Part shown: piece after piece, positions 45,286 through 54,205 of the stretch
Layout of the letters: every line of letters begins with the position of its first letter
Numbering within the stretch: the stretch's first letter is position 1
From: JAXLVB01 sp046329195
GTDB taxonomy: Bacteria; Bacteroidota; Bacteroidia; Cytophagales; Spirosomataceae
Assembly: GCA_046329195.1 (NCBI GenBank)
Contig: JAXLVB010000001.1
Coordinates: 2,666,001 to 2,730,000 of the forward strand
Reading direction: 5' to 3'
Length of the DNA stretch: 64,000 nucleotides
Program-made: the position numbers and the translations under genes
Notes under the pieces: model-generated
Told to the model about the DNA's origin: nothing
Database searches by the model: none
What the model saw: the letters and a program-made list of their open reading frames with translations, nothing else

Positions 45286-46242
45286 ATGAAAAACCAATTA
45301 GGTATCGCCGCCTTGTTTCTCTTGCTGTTGGGAAACGCCTACGCCCAAGATAATACCAAAACCTTGGGGCAAAAAGATCCGCTTCTGGTCAGCCTTAAAG
45401 GCTTGGTTTTTGCACTACCCGATTCTACTACCATGTATGTACCCGCTATCGAAAAACAAAAGCCCATTGGTACAATTTATGCACAGAAATTAGACGTACC
45501 CGACCGTGATTTTACTGAAGGTTTTCCAGGCGTAACCGACCGCTTTGAATGGTTTGGAATGATTTACACCGGTGTTTTTGAAATCGAAAAAGCGGGAGCG
45601 TATATCTTCACAAACAGCTCTGACGATGGAAGTATTTTGTGGATTGATGGCAAAGTTGTGGTGAGTAACGACGGCGTACATGGGTCCAGCGCCGTAGATG
45701 GTGAAGTCACGCTTACAGCAGGTTTGCACCAAATGAAAGTGTGGTATTTTCAAGGCCCTGCTACACAAATTGCCATGCAATTGTTTGTGCGAGAACCCGG
45801 TGAACCTGAAGAGAATCGGAAAATATTTGACCTCAACAACTACTCAAAAAGTCTCAAAGCAGCGGCGGCTAATAACAAAGCCATCATCACACCCGAGGGT
45901 ATCAAAGTTCGCTTTGACAACGTGCTGTTCGACACAGGCAAGGCCGACCTCAAACCCGAGGCCGATGCTACTCTCAACGCCATTGCTGATATTCTGAAAT
46001 TCTATCCTACCAGTACCGTTCGTATCGAAGGTCATACCGATATCATCGGTGACCCAAAAGCAAATCAAGTACTGTCGGAAGACCGTGCCAAATCGGTGAT
46101 GAATGCGCTCAAAAAACTCAATATTTCGCCTGAGATTGTGTTCAAACCCAAAGGCTATGGTAGCACTCGGCCTATTGTGACAGGTAATACCGAAAATGGG
46201 AACGCTCAAAACCGGCGAGTAGAGGTGTTTATTTTGCCATAA
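45286..46242 (+). CDS. PA14 / OmpA family protein (cluster gene 8)
   Basis: A 318-residue exported protein (signal peptide ending NAYAQ). Residues about 40-185 form a PA14-like beta-barrel: RFEWFGMIYTGVFEIEKAGA, YIFTNSSDDGSILWIDGKVV, VTLTAGLHQMKVWYFQGPA. This module binds glycans in several families. An OmpA domain occupies about 205-318 (VRFDNVLFDTGKADLKPEAD, RIEGHTDIIGDP, LSEDRAKSVM, NRRVEVFILP), for peptidoglycan anchoring. The ATG at 45286 is chosen for its signal peptide; the frame opens earlier inside gene 7. Confidence 0.85.
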   Translation: MKNQLGIAALFLLLLGNAYAQDNTKTLGQKDPLLVSLKGLVFALPDSTTMYVPAIEKQKPIGTIYAQKLDVPDRDFTEGFPGVTDRFEWFGMIYTGVFEIEKAGAYIFTNSSDDGSILWIDGKVVVSNDGVHGSSAVDGEVTLTAGLHQMKVWYFQGPATQIAMQLFVREPGEPEENRKIFDLNNYSKSLKAAAANNKAIITPEGIKVRFDNVLFDTGKADLKPEADATLNAIADILKFYPTSTVRIEGHTDIIGDPKANQVLSEDRAKSVMNALKKLNISPEIVFKPKGYGSTRPIVTGNTENGNAQNRRVEVFILP

Positions 46243-46269
46243 CATTGTAACACGATTTGCTAAAGCTAT

Positions 46270-46377
46270 TTGCTCAAAAAAGGCATTACCGCTGACCGTA
46301 TTTTGACCAAAGGCTACGACACCGACGAACGCTGAGCCAAAAACCGACGGGTGGAGTTGAAAGAGATTAAGGTGTAG
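46270..46377 (+). pseudogene. Remnant of an OmpA-domain C-terminus
   Basis: In one frame the DNA reads LLKKGITADRILTKGYDTDER, a TGA stop (46333-46335), then AKNRRVELKEIKV and a TAG. This matches the end of OmpA domains (GI-x3-R-L-x3-GYG ... NRRVE). There is no start and no upstream domain, so it is the 3' remnant of a lost gene, probably a duplicate of the preceding OmpA gene. Confidence 0.75.
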
Positions 46378-46384
46378 AACAAAC

Positions 46385-46425
46385 AATCATGCAATTCTAA
46401 AATCACATTTTAGAATTGCATGATT
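46385..46425 (+). promoter_or_regulatory. Perfect 19-bp hairpin before the metalloprotease gene
   Basis: The arm AATCATGCAATTCTAAAAT (46385-46403) pairs perfectly with 46407-46425 around a 3-nt CAC loop. No T run follows, so it is not a standard terminator. It ends 14 bp before the ATG at 46440, where it could sequester the ribosome site or stabilise an mRNA end. Its 15+3+15 core has the same architecture as the elements inside the kinase genes. Confidence 0.7.
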
Positions 46426-46439
46426 AATTACAAAAATAC

Positions 46440-48971
46440 ATGGACTCGCTCAAACGCTTCTTACTGACCATTCTCATATTCCCCCATTGGGGACTAGGAG
46501 TCTTTGCCCAAACTATGACTGCCGACGATATCAAAGAGGCTGAAAAACAAGGGATGCTCCGCTACCGAGTGTCGGGAACTTATACCGAAAAAGTAACGGC
46601 TTTGGCATCGGGTAGTTCAGACCTGATGAACATGCACGCAATTGTTGGCAAGAGCAAAATGTCTATCAATGGCTCTAAAATAATGACATTCAGTGGTATA
46701 GGCTTTATGAATCCTATCAATAACGATTCGCCAGACTTGTGCAAATACGAAATGCAGATTGATGGGCAGGTAAGCAGTTGGATTTCGTGCAACACCTCAG
46801 GTAGTGTGACGTATGGCGGCGAAAAAGATGAAACTGTTACCTATACTCAGCCCGGGCAGGGTTCGTGTACTACCCACTCGTTAAGCAAATCAAACCTCAC
46901 TGCCGCAGGGATTGAGAATTATGTAGGCGTAAACTTCTGTTTCTTCAATACCAACAAATGGATGATTGAAGTCGGTACTCGATTCAAAAATCCAGTGATG
47001 ACCGTCAAAGGCGAAGACCAACGTTGCGAAGCGGGCAAAGTCATCAAAACGCCCATAGATAGCGAAACCGAATATACCTCTCTCATCGGTTTTAGTACCT
47101 CGCCCGAAAACAATGGCAAAATCAGCTTCGACGGCAAGAAGTTCACCATCACGTATTCATTCAGCAAAACAGACAAAGCCTCTTACCACGGCAACGAAAT
47201 CGGCGATATTCCGTATGACCTGACTACTTCGGGGATAGGGACCATCGAAATAACACCCATTGGCACAGAGCTGGAAGCATTTATCGAACCCGTAGAAGGC
47301 ACTGAAACCTTCAAAAAAGAATGGCTGCCCCAAGGCCCTGATGTGGAGCAAGACACCAAAGTAGGTAATCAGGCTAAGTTTTGGGTGTATGTGCAAGACC
47401 CTAAAAACCCTGCACGCAACCTTACCAGTCGCATCAAAGAAGTGCGTTACTCGCTCGAAAACGTATCTCGCCTGCCAGGCTTTGCTATGAATTTCCCTTC
47501 TGAAAACGCCAGCACCAAGGCCGATTTGCAGCTTCACCTACCCGACCAAGCACCCAATCCTGATGTAGAAAAACTAACGCAAATAGTGCCCAAAACAGTT
47601 GCCCCCAATTTTCATGTGATGGTCACGAGTTTGGACTACGGTGCGTACGGCTCGCTCAAAGCCACCGTCGTGCTTGACGATGGCACCACCCTCACCGCCA
47701 AAGACCCTGCTTCGGGACGAGCATTTTTCACCGTCCCTTACCGTAGCAATGCTGACTCCCGCATTGCCGATAGTTGGAAAGACCAACAAAAGGCTACGGA
47801 TTTGGCAGACATGGACGACGAGGAAAACGACGATGAGTTGGAAGGTAATAAATACAAAGGCGATGGTTTTACGCTTTACGAAGAATATCGTGGCTTTATC
47901 GAAAACAAAAAACACATTCGTACTGATGCCCACAAAAAAGACCTGATGGTCTGCGATAAAGTGAAAGATACCGAAGTAACTCCGTGGCAGGGTCGCTCGC
48001 AAATGGGCATTGATATACTGGCCTCATTGACGGGTTTTGTGGTTCATTCCAAATTTAGAGATGAAGAATACGGCAAGAAACTCAATACGAATGTGTACAG
48101 TACGCCTAAGTTAGATACCTTAGGATTGCCGCCTTTTAAGTATGATAAGTGCTTGAATTTCAATTCGCTGAAAGAGGTTCACGACCACGACCAGCTGGGG
48201 CTATTGATGCTACCAAGCCCCAAAGAATTAGGCTATGCGGCCGCTTTCCCGAAAGGTGGAGGGGCTGTTCGGCCCGTAGGAAGTTGGCACTGCTTGGTCA
48301 TCACCAAAGACTTTGACCCCACCGCCAAAGGCTATAGCAGTACCATGGGTGATTTGGACAAAGACGGAAACATCAAAACCAACCCCGGCGGCAAAGCTAA
48401 AATCATCACCGACGAATACGCCGTAACCGTGGCTCACGAACTTCTTCACTGCTGCAACGTAAGGCATCACGGCGACAAAAGCAATGAGGGCACCCAGACG
48501 GGCATTAAGTTTTCTTCGGGTAAAACCCTCGTTAAGCAAAATGTACAAGGCGTCGATTCGACCCAAGTGTATATGCAGTTTGAGCGAGAAGGCTACAAAA
48601 ACTACTATCCCGTCATTCCGTATTGGGACGATGCCCAGTCCACCCCCATTTTGGCCACCGATACCCTATTTAAAAAAGATAGAGTGATTTATCGAAACTA
48701 CGCCGTACAACAAGGTAATCACAGTGGTGTAGAAGATTGCGTCATGCGCTACGACGTAGCCAATGTGATTTATAGAGCAGATGGTAATTATTACCTCATC
48801 AAAAATCGCCCTGGCACGTATGCAGAGCTGACGGGTACAACCCTCTGCAACACCCCTAATGGCACGGGGGTAAATGCCTTTGGTTTCTTGCCACGCCCTC
48901 GCTACGGCAAAGCCGATGCAGGCAGAGGCAATTGCAAAGCGCAGGTTGTCATTAACGATAAGTATCATTAG
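46440..48971 (+). CDS. Exported metzincin-type zinc metalloprotease (cluster gene 9)
   Basis: An 843-residue protein with a signal peptide (ending GVFAQ). The zinc motif is HELLHCCNVRHHGD: His666, Glu667, His670 and His676 fit HExxHxxxxxH of metzincins. Upstream regions (30-460) are beta-rich and may be binding modules; an acidic linker (ADMDDEENDDELEGN) separates them from the catalytic part. Downstream LGYAAAFPKGGGAVRPVG and DCVMRYDVANVIYR are conserved-looking; the methionine in VMRYD may be the Met-turn (inference). It is the only predicted enzyme of the cluster and may process other exported proteins. It is preceded by an OmpA remnant and a perfect hairpin. Confidence 0.75.
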   Translation: MDSLKRFLLTILIFPHWGLGVFAQTMTADDIKEAEKQGMLRYRVSGTYTEKVTALASGSSDLMNMHAIVGKSKMSINGSKIMTFSGIGFMNPINNDSPDLCKYEMQIDGQVSSWISCNTSGSVTYGGEKDETVTYTQPGQGSCTTHSLSKSNLTAAGIENYVGVNFCFFNTNKWMIEVGTRFKNPVMTVKGEDQRCEAGKVIKTPIDSETEYTSLIGFSTSPENNGKISFDGKKFTITYSFSKTDKASYHGNEIGDIPYDLTTSGIGTIEITPIGTELEAFIEPVEGTETFKKEWLPQGPDVEQDTKVGNQAKFWVYVQDPKNPARNLTSRIKEVRYSLENVSRLPGFAMNFPSENASTKADLQLHLPDQAPNPDVEKLTQIVPKTVAPNFHVMVTSLDYGAYGSLKATVVLDDGTTLTAKDPASGRAFFTVPYRSNADSRIADSWKDQQKATDLADMDDEENDDELEGNKYKGDGFTLYEEYRGFIENKKHIRTDAHKKDLMVCDKVKDTEVTPWQGRSQMGIDILASLTGFVVHSKFRDEEYGKKLNTNVYSTPKLDTLGLPPFKYDKCLNFNSLKEVHDHDQLGLLMLPSPKELGYAAAFPKGGGAVRPVGSWHCLVITKDFDPTAKGYSSTMGDLDKDGNIKTNPGGKAKIITDEYAVTVAHELLHCCNVRHHGDKSNEGTQTGIKFSSGKTLVKQNVQGVDSTQVYMQFEREGYKNYYPVIPYWDDAQSTPILATDTLFKKDRVIYRNYAVQQGNHSGVEDCVMRYDVANVIYRADGNYYLIKNRPGTYAELTGTTLCNTPNGTGVNAFGFLPRPRYGKADAGRGNCKAQVVINDKYH

Positions 48972-49044
48972 CGTACAGCGATTCATCACTTGAGGCGGGC
49001 GGCAAGTCTGATGGAATCGCTATCATCAAATCAAAAAACAAGCC

Positions 49045-51309
49045 ATGAATTCTCCTAAATTTATCTTTTTCATCATTTTATTGTTCTCACTTCAAGGGGT
49101 AAGGAGCTTTGCCCAAACTGCCAAAACGGTGAGTACTCCCAAGCGATATAATGTGTTGGTCAAGTACAATATCGAACTCATTGCTACGGGCAACATTTAT
49201 CGAGAACGAGAGCTCAAAACCAATGGCGTGAATCGTTCAAGTGATGAACATTTGCAACATTGGGGCAACACCAAAACGCTTTTTAGTACCCAAGGAGCGT
49301 TGATAGCCAATAATTTTGAGTTGTATAAAGATACGGAGACAGGTATTATATCTATCTTTTCAACGGATGATACCAAAGTTTCGACCCGAAAAAAAGATGG
49401 CGTAGCCGGCAAAACCACAGGAAGGCACGAAGTGATGGATTTGGATAAAAATGTGTTTCAAGAATGGGTTTCTACCAAACACGACATTGCGCATAACGAA
49501 GGCTATAATCGGGAATTTACTTGCAAAAAACACCATACCATCCTCGGCGAAGGCAATACGCCTGTGAAGGTAGAAGAAGGGGGGAGATCCAATATTCAGA
49601 TGCGGTATAATCCTAAAAATCGGCGAGTTGAAATTAGGAATTGGTTGCCCGATTTTGACCTCAACATCACAGGAGTTGAAGGTTTTACCAGCGCTGGCGA
49701 TAAGAATTGCAATAACTCGCTCAACACTTCGCAAGATGCAAGTGAGTTGGTGAGTCAATTTCCGCTTGGCTTGGGGCAGATGCTGAAAAATAGCATCATT
49801 TACAACTCCAAAGAAGGCATGGGCGATCAAATGCGGGAAGTTCCTTACATAGATATTCAGAATTTGGGGCAATTTGCAGGCTTTCGGTTTAGCAATCAAT
49901 CCATTAATGTACTGGCGGCAGAGACCGAAAATCGCTATATTTTTGACATGAGTTTCAAAGATTCGTTTCAAGAAACACCCGTCAATATTACCAGCAATCC
50001 CGATCCAGGGGCTTTTTATAGACGAGAATTTGAGGGCAAAGAATTCAAGATTAGGGCTAGTGTGATGATTGTTTTCCAACAAAAAGACATCAAGTTTGAC
50101 GACTACCCGGGCGAAGAACTCCCCAGCGAAGACCCCGAACACCGAGACTTGGGTTGGGTACCTTTAATGGACAAAGATGATTATCTACCTACCCCCAAAG
50201 ACAAGGCACGAATCATCACTATTCTGACGCAATTTACCGATAACGAAGACCATTACTTTGCCAAAGCCAACACGCCCATCGAAAGCGTAAGTAAGGTAAA
50301 TGGCATTGAAAAAAAGGCACAATTGACGGCTGACCAAGGTGGTAAAATCGTTTTTGACGCCAATCAGCTATTGGCTGACAAATGGAAAAAAGAAACGATT
50401 AGTTTTTTTGCGCCATTCCTGATGCTGCCTCAAACCGTTGCCAACGTACCCTTGTTTGGTCCAGACACCACCATTTATTTTAATCAACCCTTTCGCAACA
50501 TTACGCTTCGGATGCAAGAAAAAGCCACCAAAAGAGGTATTGCAGGGCAGGGCTTTCTGATGTATAACGAAGAAGCCAGAGACTCTCTCACGCTCTTTAA
50601 AAGTGGGGCCGATGGCAATGTACTCATCTCCCGTCATTGGACGTTCAATCTGTCACGCCCCAATACCCGCAATGTGGTGCAGGTCAGCGTTGATTCTAAC
50701 TTTGTGCCGAGTATCGTGCGTGATGTGCCTACCTATGGAAGTGATACCACCATCGTTTTCGAGAAAATATCTTCCATCAACCGAAGCACCATCATCGGGT
50801 CTTTCAAGAGTACCATTGATGCCGAAACGCAAGCCTTACCCAGTATCAACGTAAAAATAGAGCAAAAGGGCGATAACAACATCGTACAGACGTTCCCACG
50901 GAGGGTAGAAGCGGTAGTGGCACAGGAGTTTAACCACCAAACTGCCAAAGTAGGCGAGATGAATATTGTACCTCAACCCCCTGCCAACTTAAAGGTTTAC
51001 CCGCCCTACCAAACCATTACCGTACCTCGTGGCGAAAACGAGATTCGACTACCCCTATTCTTGGTATTGCCCCGAAATACCCCCGTCTATAAAGTAACTG
51101 GCACCGTAAAAACGCATGGAGGAGGCCCCGCCAGCGGCGCAGAGGTAGGTTTAAATGCCTATACCGTGGCAATAGCCGATGCACAAGGCAAGTTTACAGC
51201 CTATGTGCCAGCGGGCACGTATTCACTTAGTGTATCCGATAGCCAAGAACAAGAGGTATCCATCACGGTAGTGAATCAAGACCTAACCGTGAATTTTACG
51301 CTGAAATAA
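49045..51309 (+). CDS. Large exported protein with C-terminal carboxypeptidase-regulatory-like domain (cluster gene 10)
   Basis: A 754-residue protein with a signal peptide (ending RSFAQ). The bulk has no recognised family: an N-terminal region (KRYNVLVKYNIELIATG) sharing a style with the metalloprotease start, then beta-rich segments containing two related (L/P)xxGxDTTIxF strands (VPLFGPDTTIYF, VPTYGSDTTIVF), suggesting tandem Ig-like domains. Residues about 680-754 are a CarboxypepD_reg-like Ig fold (TGTVKTHGGGPASGAEVGL, TYSLSVSDSQEQEVSITV). Likely surface or periplasmic and structural. Confidence 0.65.
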   Translation: MNSPKFIFFIILLFSLQGVRSFAQTAKTVSTPKRYNVLVKYNIELIATGNIYRERELKTNGVNRSSDEHLQHWGNTKTLFSTQGALIANNFELYKDTETGIISIFSTDDTKVSTRKKDGVAGKTTGRHEVMDLDKNVFQEWVSTKHDIAHNEGYNREFTCKKHHTILGEGNTPVKVEEGGRSNIQMRYNPKNRRVEIRNWLPDFDLNITGVEGFTSAGDKNCNNSLNTSQDASELVSQFPLGLGQMLKNSIIYNSKEGMGDQMREVPYIDIQNLGQFAGFRFSNQSINVLAAETENRYIFDMSFKDSFQETPVNITSNPDPGAFYRREFEGKEFKIRASVMIVFQQKDIKFDDYPGEELPSEDPEHRDLGWVPLMDKDDYLPTPKDKARIITILTQFTDNEDHYFAKANTPIESVSKVNGIEKKAQLTADQGGKIVFDANQLLADKWKKETISFFAPFLMLPQTVANVPLFGPDTTIYFNQPFRNITLRMQEKATKRGIAGQGFLMYNEEARDSLTLFKSGADGNVLISRHWTFNLSRPNTRNVVQVSVDSNFVPSIVRDVPTYGSDTTIVFEKISSINRSTIIGSFKSTIDAETQALPSINVKIEQKGDNNIVQTFPRRVEAVVAQEFNHQTAKVGEMNIVPQPPANLKVYPPYQTITVPRGENEIRLPLFLVLPRNTPVYKVTGTVKTHGGGPASGAEVGLNAYTVAIADAQGKFTAYVPAGTYSLSVSDSQEQEVSITVVNQDLTVNFTLK

Positions 51310-51336
51310 TTAGCTAATTCAACCATCAAAACAAAA

Positions 51337-52359
51337 ATGAAAAAAACACTTTTCTTTTGCCTATTGAGCTTTGTAAGTTTTGCCCAAGTTCCAGATAAAG
51401 TTTATGCCAACTACGACTTTGTACCAGGCAATAAAATACTGTTCGAGGACGATTTTCGAGATGACCAAAATGGTGAGTTTCCTGCACATTGGAAATTAGT
51501 AACAGGGCAGGGTGTTCTTAATAGAGTAAATGACAATTTGGCCTTTTTCCTAACGCAAGGAAATTATGCCGTAGTGACTCCACGAATCAAACAAGAGAAG
51601 TACTTAGGTGACGAGTTTACGGTTGAGTTTGATTTTCTTTACAAGACATTCAAAGATGAAGGCTATGGCACTTACAGCGGGCCAATAGGCTTGGAGTTTT
51701 ATTACATGGATGGCTATGAAACTTCTTTCAGGGTGGTTTTCGACAAAGGAGACATAACGGTTAACGACTTAAAAAAAACTTATCCTGACGAGTTACTAAG
51801 CGATTTTTACGACAAATGGCATCATGCGGCTATTGTATTCAAGAATGGTCAAATGAAAACCTATATTGACCAATTTAGGGTTTGTGTCAATCCAAATATT
51901 GAACAAAAACCCTATCGACTTGCCTTTGACGGTGCCTGCACCGAAAATTTACCCATCATTTTCAAAAATGTAAAAATTGCTAATGGTGGCGGCATGAACA
52001 TGATTGGCAAAGCCTTTACAGATGGAAAATATATTTCACATGGTATTCGTTTCGATGTCAACAAAGCTGTCATCAAACCCGAATCAATGGGTGAAATCAA
52101 TGGAATTGTACAAGTGTTGAAAGATAATGCCACCCTCAAACTGGAAATTGGCGGCCATACCGATGCCGACGGCGATGATGCCAGTAACCTAAAATTATCG
52201 CAAGAAAGAGCTGATGCTGTAAAAGCTAAATTGGTGTCATTGGGCATTGATGCTGCCAAACTCAGCACCAAAGGCTATGGCGAAACCAAACCCATTGGCG
52301 ACAACAAAACCTTCGAAGGAAAAGCCGAAAACCGGCGAGTGGAGTTTGTGAAAATCTAA
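51337..52359 (+). CDS. LamG-like / OmpA family protein, paralogue of cluster gene 1
   Basis: A 340-residue protein with the same layout as 38968-39984: signal peptide (ending VSFAQ), concanavalin-like domain (KILFEDDFRDDQNGEFPAHW, FTVEFDFLYKTF, WHHAAIVFKNGQMKTYIDQF) and OmpA domain (IRFDVNKAVIKPES, LEIGGHTDADGDD, NLKLSQERADAVK, NRRVEFVKI). The OmpA halves are nearly identical while the LamG halves are more diverged, so the two may bind different targets on the same wall anchor. It closes the cluster and is followed by a bidirectional terminator. Confidence 0.8.
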   Translation: MKKTLFFCLLSFVSFAQVPDKVYANYDFVPGNKILFEDDFRDDQNGEFPAHWKLVTGQGVLNRVNDNLAFFLTQGNYAVVTPRIKQEKYLGDEFTVEFDFLYKTFKDEGYGTYSGPIGLEFYYMDGYETSFRVVFDKGDITVNDLKKTYPDELLSDFYDKWHHAAIVFKNGQMKTYIDQFRVCVNPNIEQKPYRLAFDGACTENLPIIFKNVKIANGGGMNMIGKAFTDGKYISHGIRFDVNKAVIKPESMGEINGIVQVLKDNATLKLEIGGHTDADGDDASNLKLSQERADAVKAKLVSLGIDAAKLSTKGYGETKPIGDNKTFEGKAENRRVEFVKI

Positions 52360-52434
52360 AAAACGTTAATTTGTCGAGTTCATTCCAAAATTTTACGTTA
52401 ATTCGTTGAGTTGACTCGACAAATTAACGATTTT
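52358..52434. terminator. Bidirectional terminator between the cluster and the sigma gene
   Basis: A perfect 16-bp inverted repeat: CGTTAATTTGTCGAGT (52364-52379) and ACTCGACAAATTAACG (52414-52429). T runs flank it on each strand. The right arm lies inside the last codons of the convergent sigma-factor gene, which therefore encode part of the terminator. Confidence 0.7.
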
Positions 52435-53658
52435 CCCCTCAATCAACGCCCTTTCGGCATTGGAAACACAAAACTGAAGGGCTTGCTGGTAGGCTATTTT
52501 AGCCGCTTCTATTTGCTTGCTTTTGACATAAAAATCGCCCAAAGCAGCATGATAGTAGTGGTTTTTTTCTAAACCAGTTAGGTTCTGTAATACCTCAATG
52601 CCTCGCTGTGGGCTTTCCGAAAAACCGATAGCAATGGCTCGGTTCAACTGCACCGTTGGGCTTGGATTCATCTGAATCAGCAGATGATAAAGGTAAGCAA
52701 TGGCCTTCCAGTTAGTTTGTTCAAAACTCGGTGCCGAAGCATGATAGTAAGCAATACCCGCTTGCAAGTGATATTCGCTTAAATGGCTACCTTCTGACGC
52801 TTTGTCCAAGTATTCTTCACCTTTTTTAATATACCCTCGATTCCACAAATTACGATTTTGGTGCTCTAACAGCACAATTTGATTCGTAGCATCGAGGCGA
52901 GCCTCTAACCGAGAGGCTTGAAAATACAACAACGCCACCAAGGCATTGACTTGAGGTTGATTCGTATGGGCATGATTACTCAGCAATTCAGCCAAGCGCA
53001 TGGCTTCGAGGCACAAGTCTTGCCGAATCAGTAAATCTGACAATTGCGAGTTGTAGCCTTCGTTGAACAGCAAATAAATCGCCTTCAAAACGCCATCCAA
53101 TCGTTTGGTGAGTTCGTTGCCCGTTGGTACTTCGAGCAAAATAGTTGCGGAGCGTATTTTTTCCTTTGTTCGGTAGAGTCGTTTCTGAATGGTTTCTTCG
53201 TTTGACAGAAAAGCACGGGCAATTTCGCCGATGCTCAGTCCACACAATGTTCTGAGAATGAGTGCAATCTGTGCCTCGGTAGGTAGGGACGGGTGGCAGC
53301 AAGCAAACATCATGCGGAGTACGCTATCTTCAACCTCATGCTCCAGAAAAAGCCGATCTACTTCGGAGAAAGTTGCCTCCTGCTCTGTGGCTTCGTATGC
53401 AAGACGGTGGACTTCGTGGCGTTGTTGCTGGCGCAAGTAATCAAGGGCTTTGTTTTTGGCTACGGCATAGAGCCAAGCAGTAGGGTTGTCAGGAACGCCG
53501 TGGAGTTTCCAGTGGCTCAAGGCCGCCAGTAGCGTATCTTGCACTAGGTCACGAGCCAAGTCATAATTCGGAAAGCCAAAAAGGCGAGTCAATACCGCAA
53601 CCATCTTCCCCGACTCGTGCCGGAAAAGATGGTCTGTCAGTTGGTTGATTTCGTACAT
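52393..53658 (-). CDS. ECF RNA polymerase sigma factor with C-terminal TPR-like extension (ECF42/DUF6596 type)
   Basis: A 421-residue sigma factor. Region 2 is at residues 10-75 (LARDLVQDTLLAALSHW, NPTAWLYAVAKNKALDYLR) and region 4 at about 120-175 (LILRTLCGLSIGEIARAFLS, EETIQKRLYRTKEKIR). The long C-terminal part (about 180-415) is helical with the DUF6596 signature (AIYLLFNEGYNSQ) and TPR-like repeats, which in this group is needed for activity in place of an anti-sigma factor. The gene lies 3 bp downstream of a YCII/DGPF protein gene, the standard partner of ECF42 sigma factors. Confidence 0.9.
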   Translation of the reverse strand: MYEINQLTDHLFRHESGKMVAVLTRLFGFPNYDLARDLVQDTLLAALSHWKLHGVPDNPTAWLYAVAKNKALDYLRQQQRHEVHRLAYEATEQEATFSEVDRLFLEHEVEDSVLRMMFACCHPSLPTEAQIALILRTLCGLSIGEIARAFLSNEETIQKRLYRTKEKIRSATILLEVPTGNELTKRLDGVLKAIYLLFNEGYNSQLSDLLIRQDLCLEAMRLAELLSNHAHTNQPQVNALVALLYFQASRLEARLDATNQIVLLEHQNRNLWNRGYIKKGEEYLDKASEGSHLSEYHLQAGIAYYHASAPSFEQTNWKAIAYLYHLLIQMNPSPTVQLNRAIAIGFSESPQRGIEVLQNLTGLEKNHYYHAALGDFYVKSKQIEAAKIAYQQALQFCVSNAERALIEGKIVNLSSQLNELT

Positions 53659-53661
53659 GTA

Positions 53662-54015
53662 TTAGCTAAAAATTTGCACCTGGCGTACCTCTACCCGCCC
53701 TTCGGTATCGAGAATAGGACAACCTTTTGAGTGTTCGAGGGCTTCGTCGAGGCTATCAGCGGTCAGAATCATGAAGCCCCCTATAATTTCCTTGCCTTCG
53801 GTAAAGGGGCCGTCGGTAATCACCTGTGCCGAGCCAGACAACACTTTGCCGGTGGGTTGTAGTCCTTCGGTAGCAATCAACTTGCCTTGGGCGGCGATGC
53901 CACCAATCCACGTGTTCCATTTTTGGATTTCGGCTTGGATGGCCTCGGGCGAGAGTTCTGCAAAAGCTTCTTCAGAAGGAATAGCGTTCCAGAAGGCGAG
54001 CATGTACTTGTTCAT
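53662..54015 (-). CDS. YCII-related DGPF-domain protein
   Basis: A 117-residue protein of the YCII family: MNKYMLAFWNAIPSEEA at the start and ITDGPFTEGKEIIGGFMI with the defining DGPF motif. These small proteins are co-encoded with ECF42-type sigma factors and are thought to take part in, or be controlled by, that regulatory unit; the mechanism is unknown. The start at 54015 gives the standard N-terminus, and the sigma gene follows after 3 bp, so the two form an operon. Confidence 0.85.
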   Translation of the reverse strand: MNKYMLAFWNAIPSEEAFAELSPEAIQAEIQKWNTWIGGIAAQGKLIATEGLQPTGKVLSGSAQVITDGPFTEGKEIIGGFMILTADSLDEALEHSKGCPILDTEGRVEVRQVQIFS

Positions 54016-54205
54016 GGTTGTAAAAGTTTTGAGTGAGAAATATATTGAATTTTTACGAATGACGAACAAGTCACAGCAATCTGGACAGGAGTAGTGAAAA
54101 TTTTTTATATTTGGTAGAAATTCCTCACGTTCTGGCAACCGCCTTTATAAAGCACGAGTCCCTAATTCAGAACAGTATCCTATAATTTCTTGAACTTCCT
54201 CTGCT

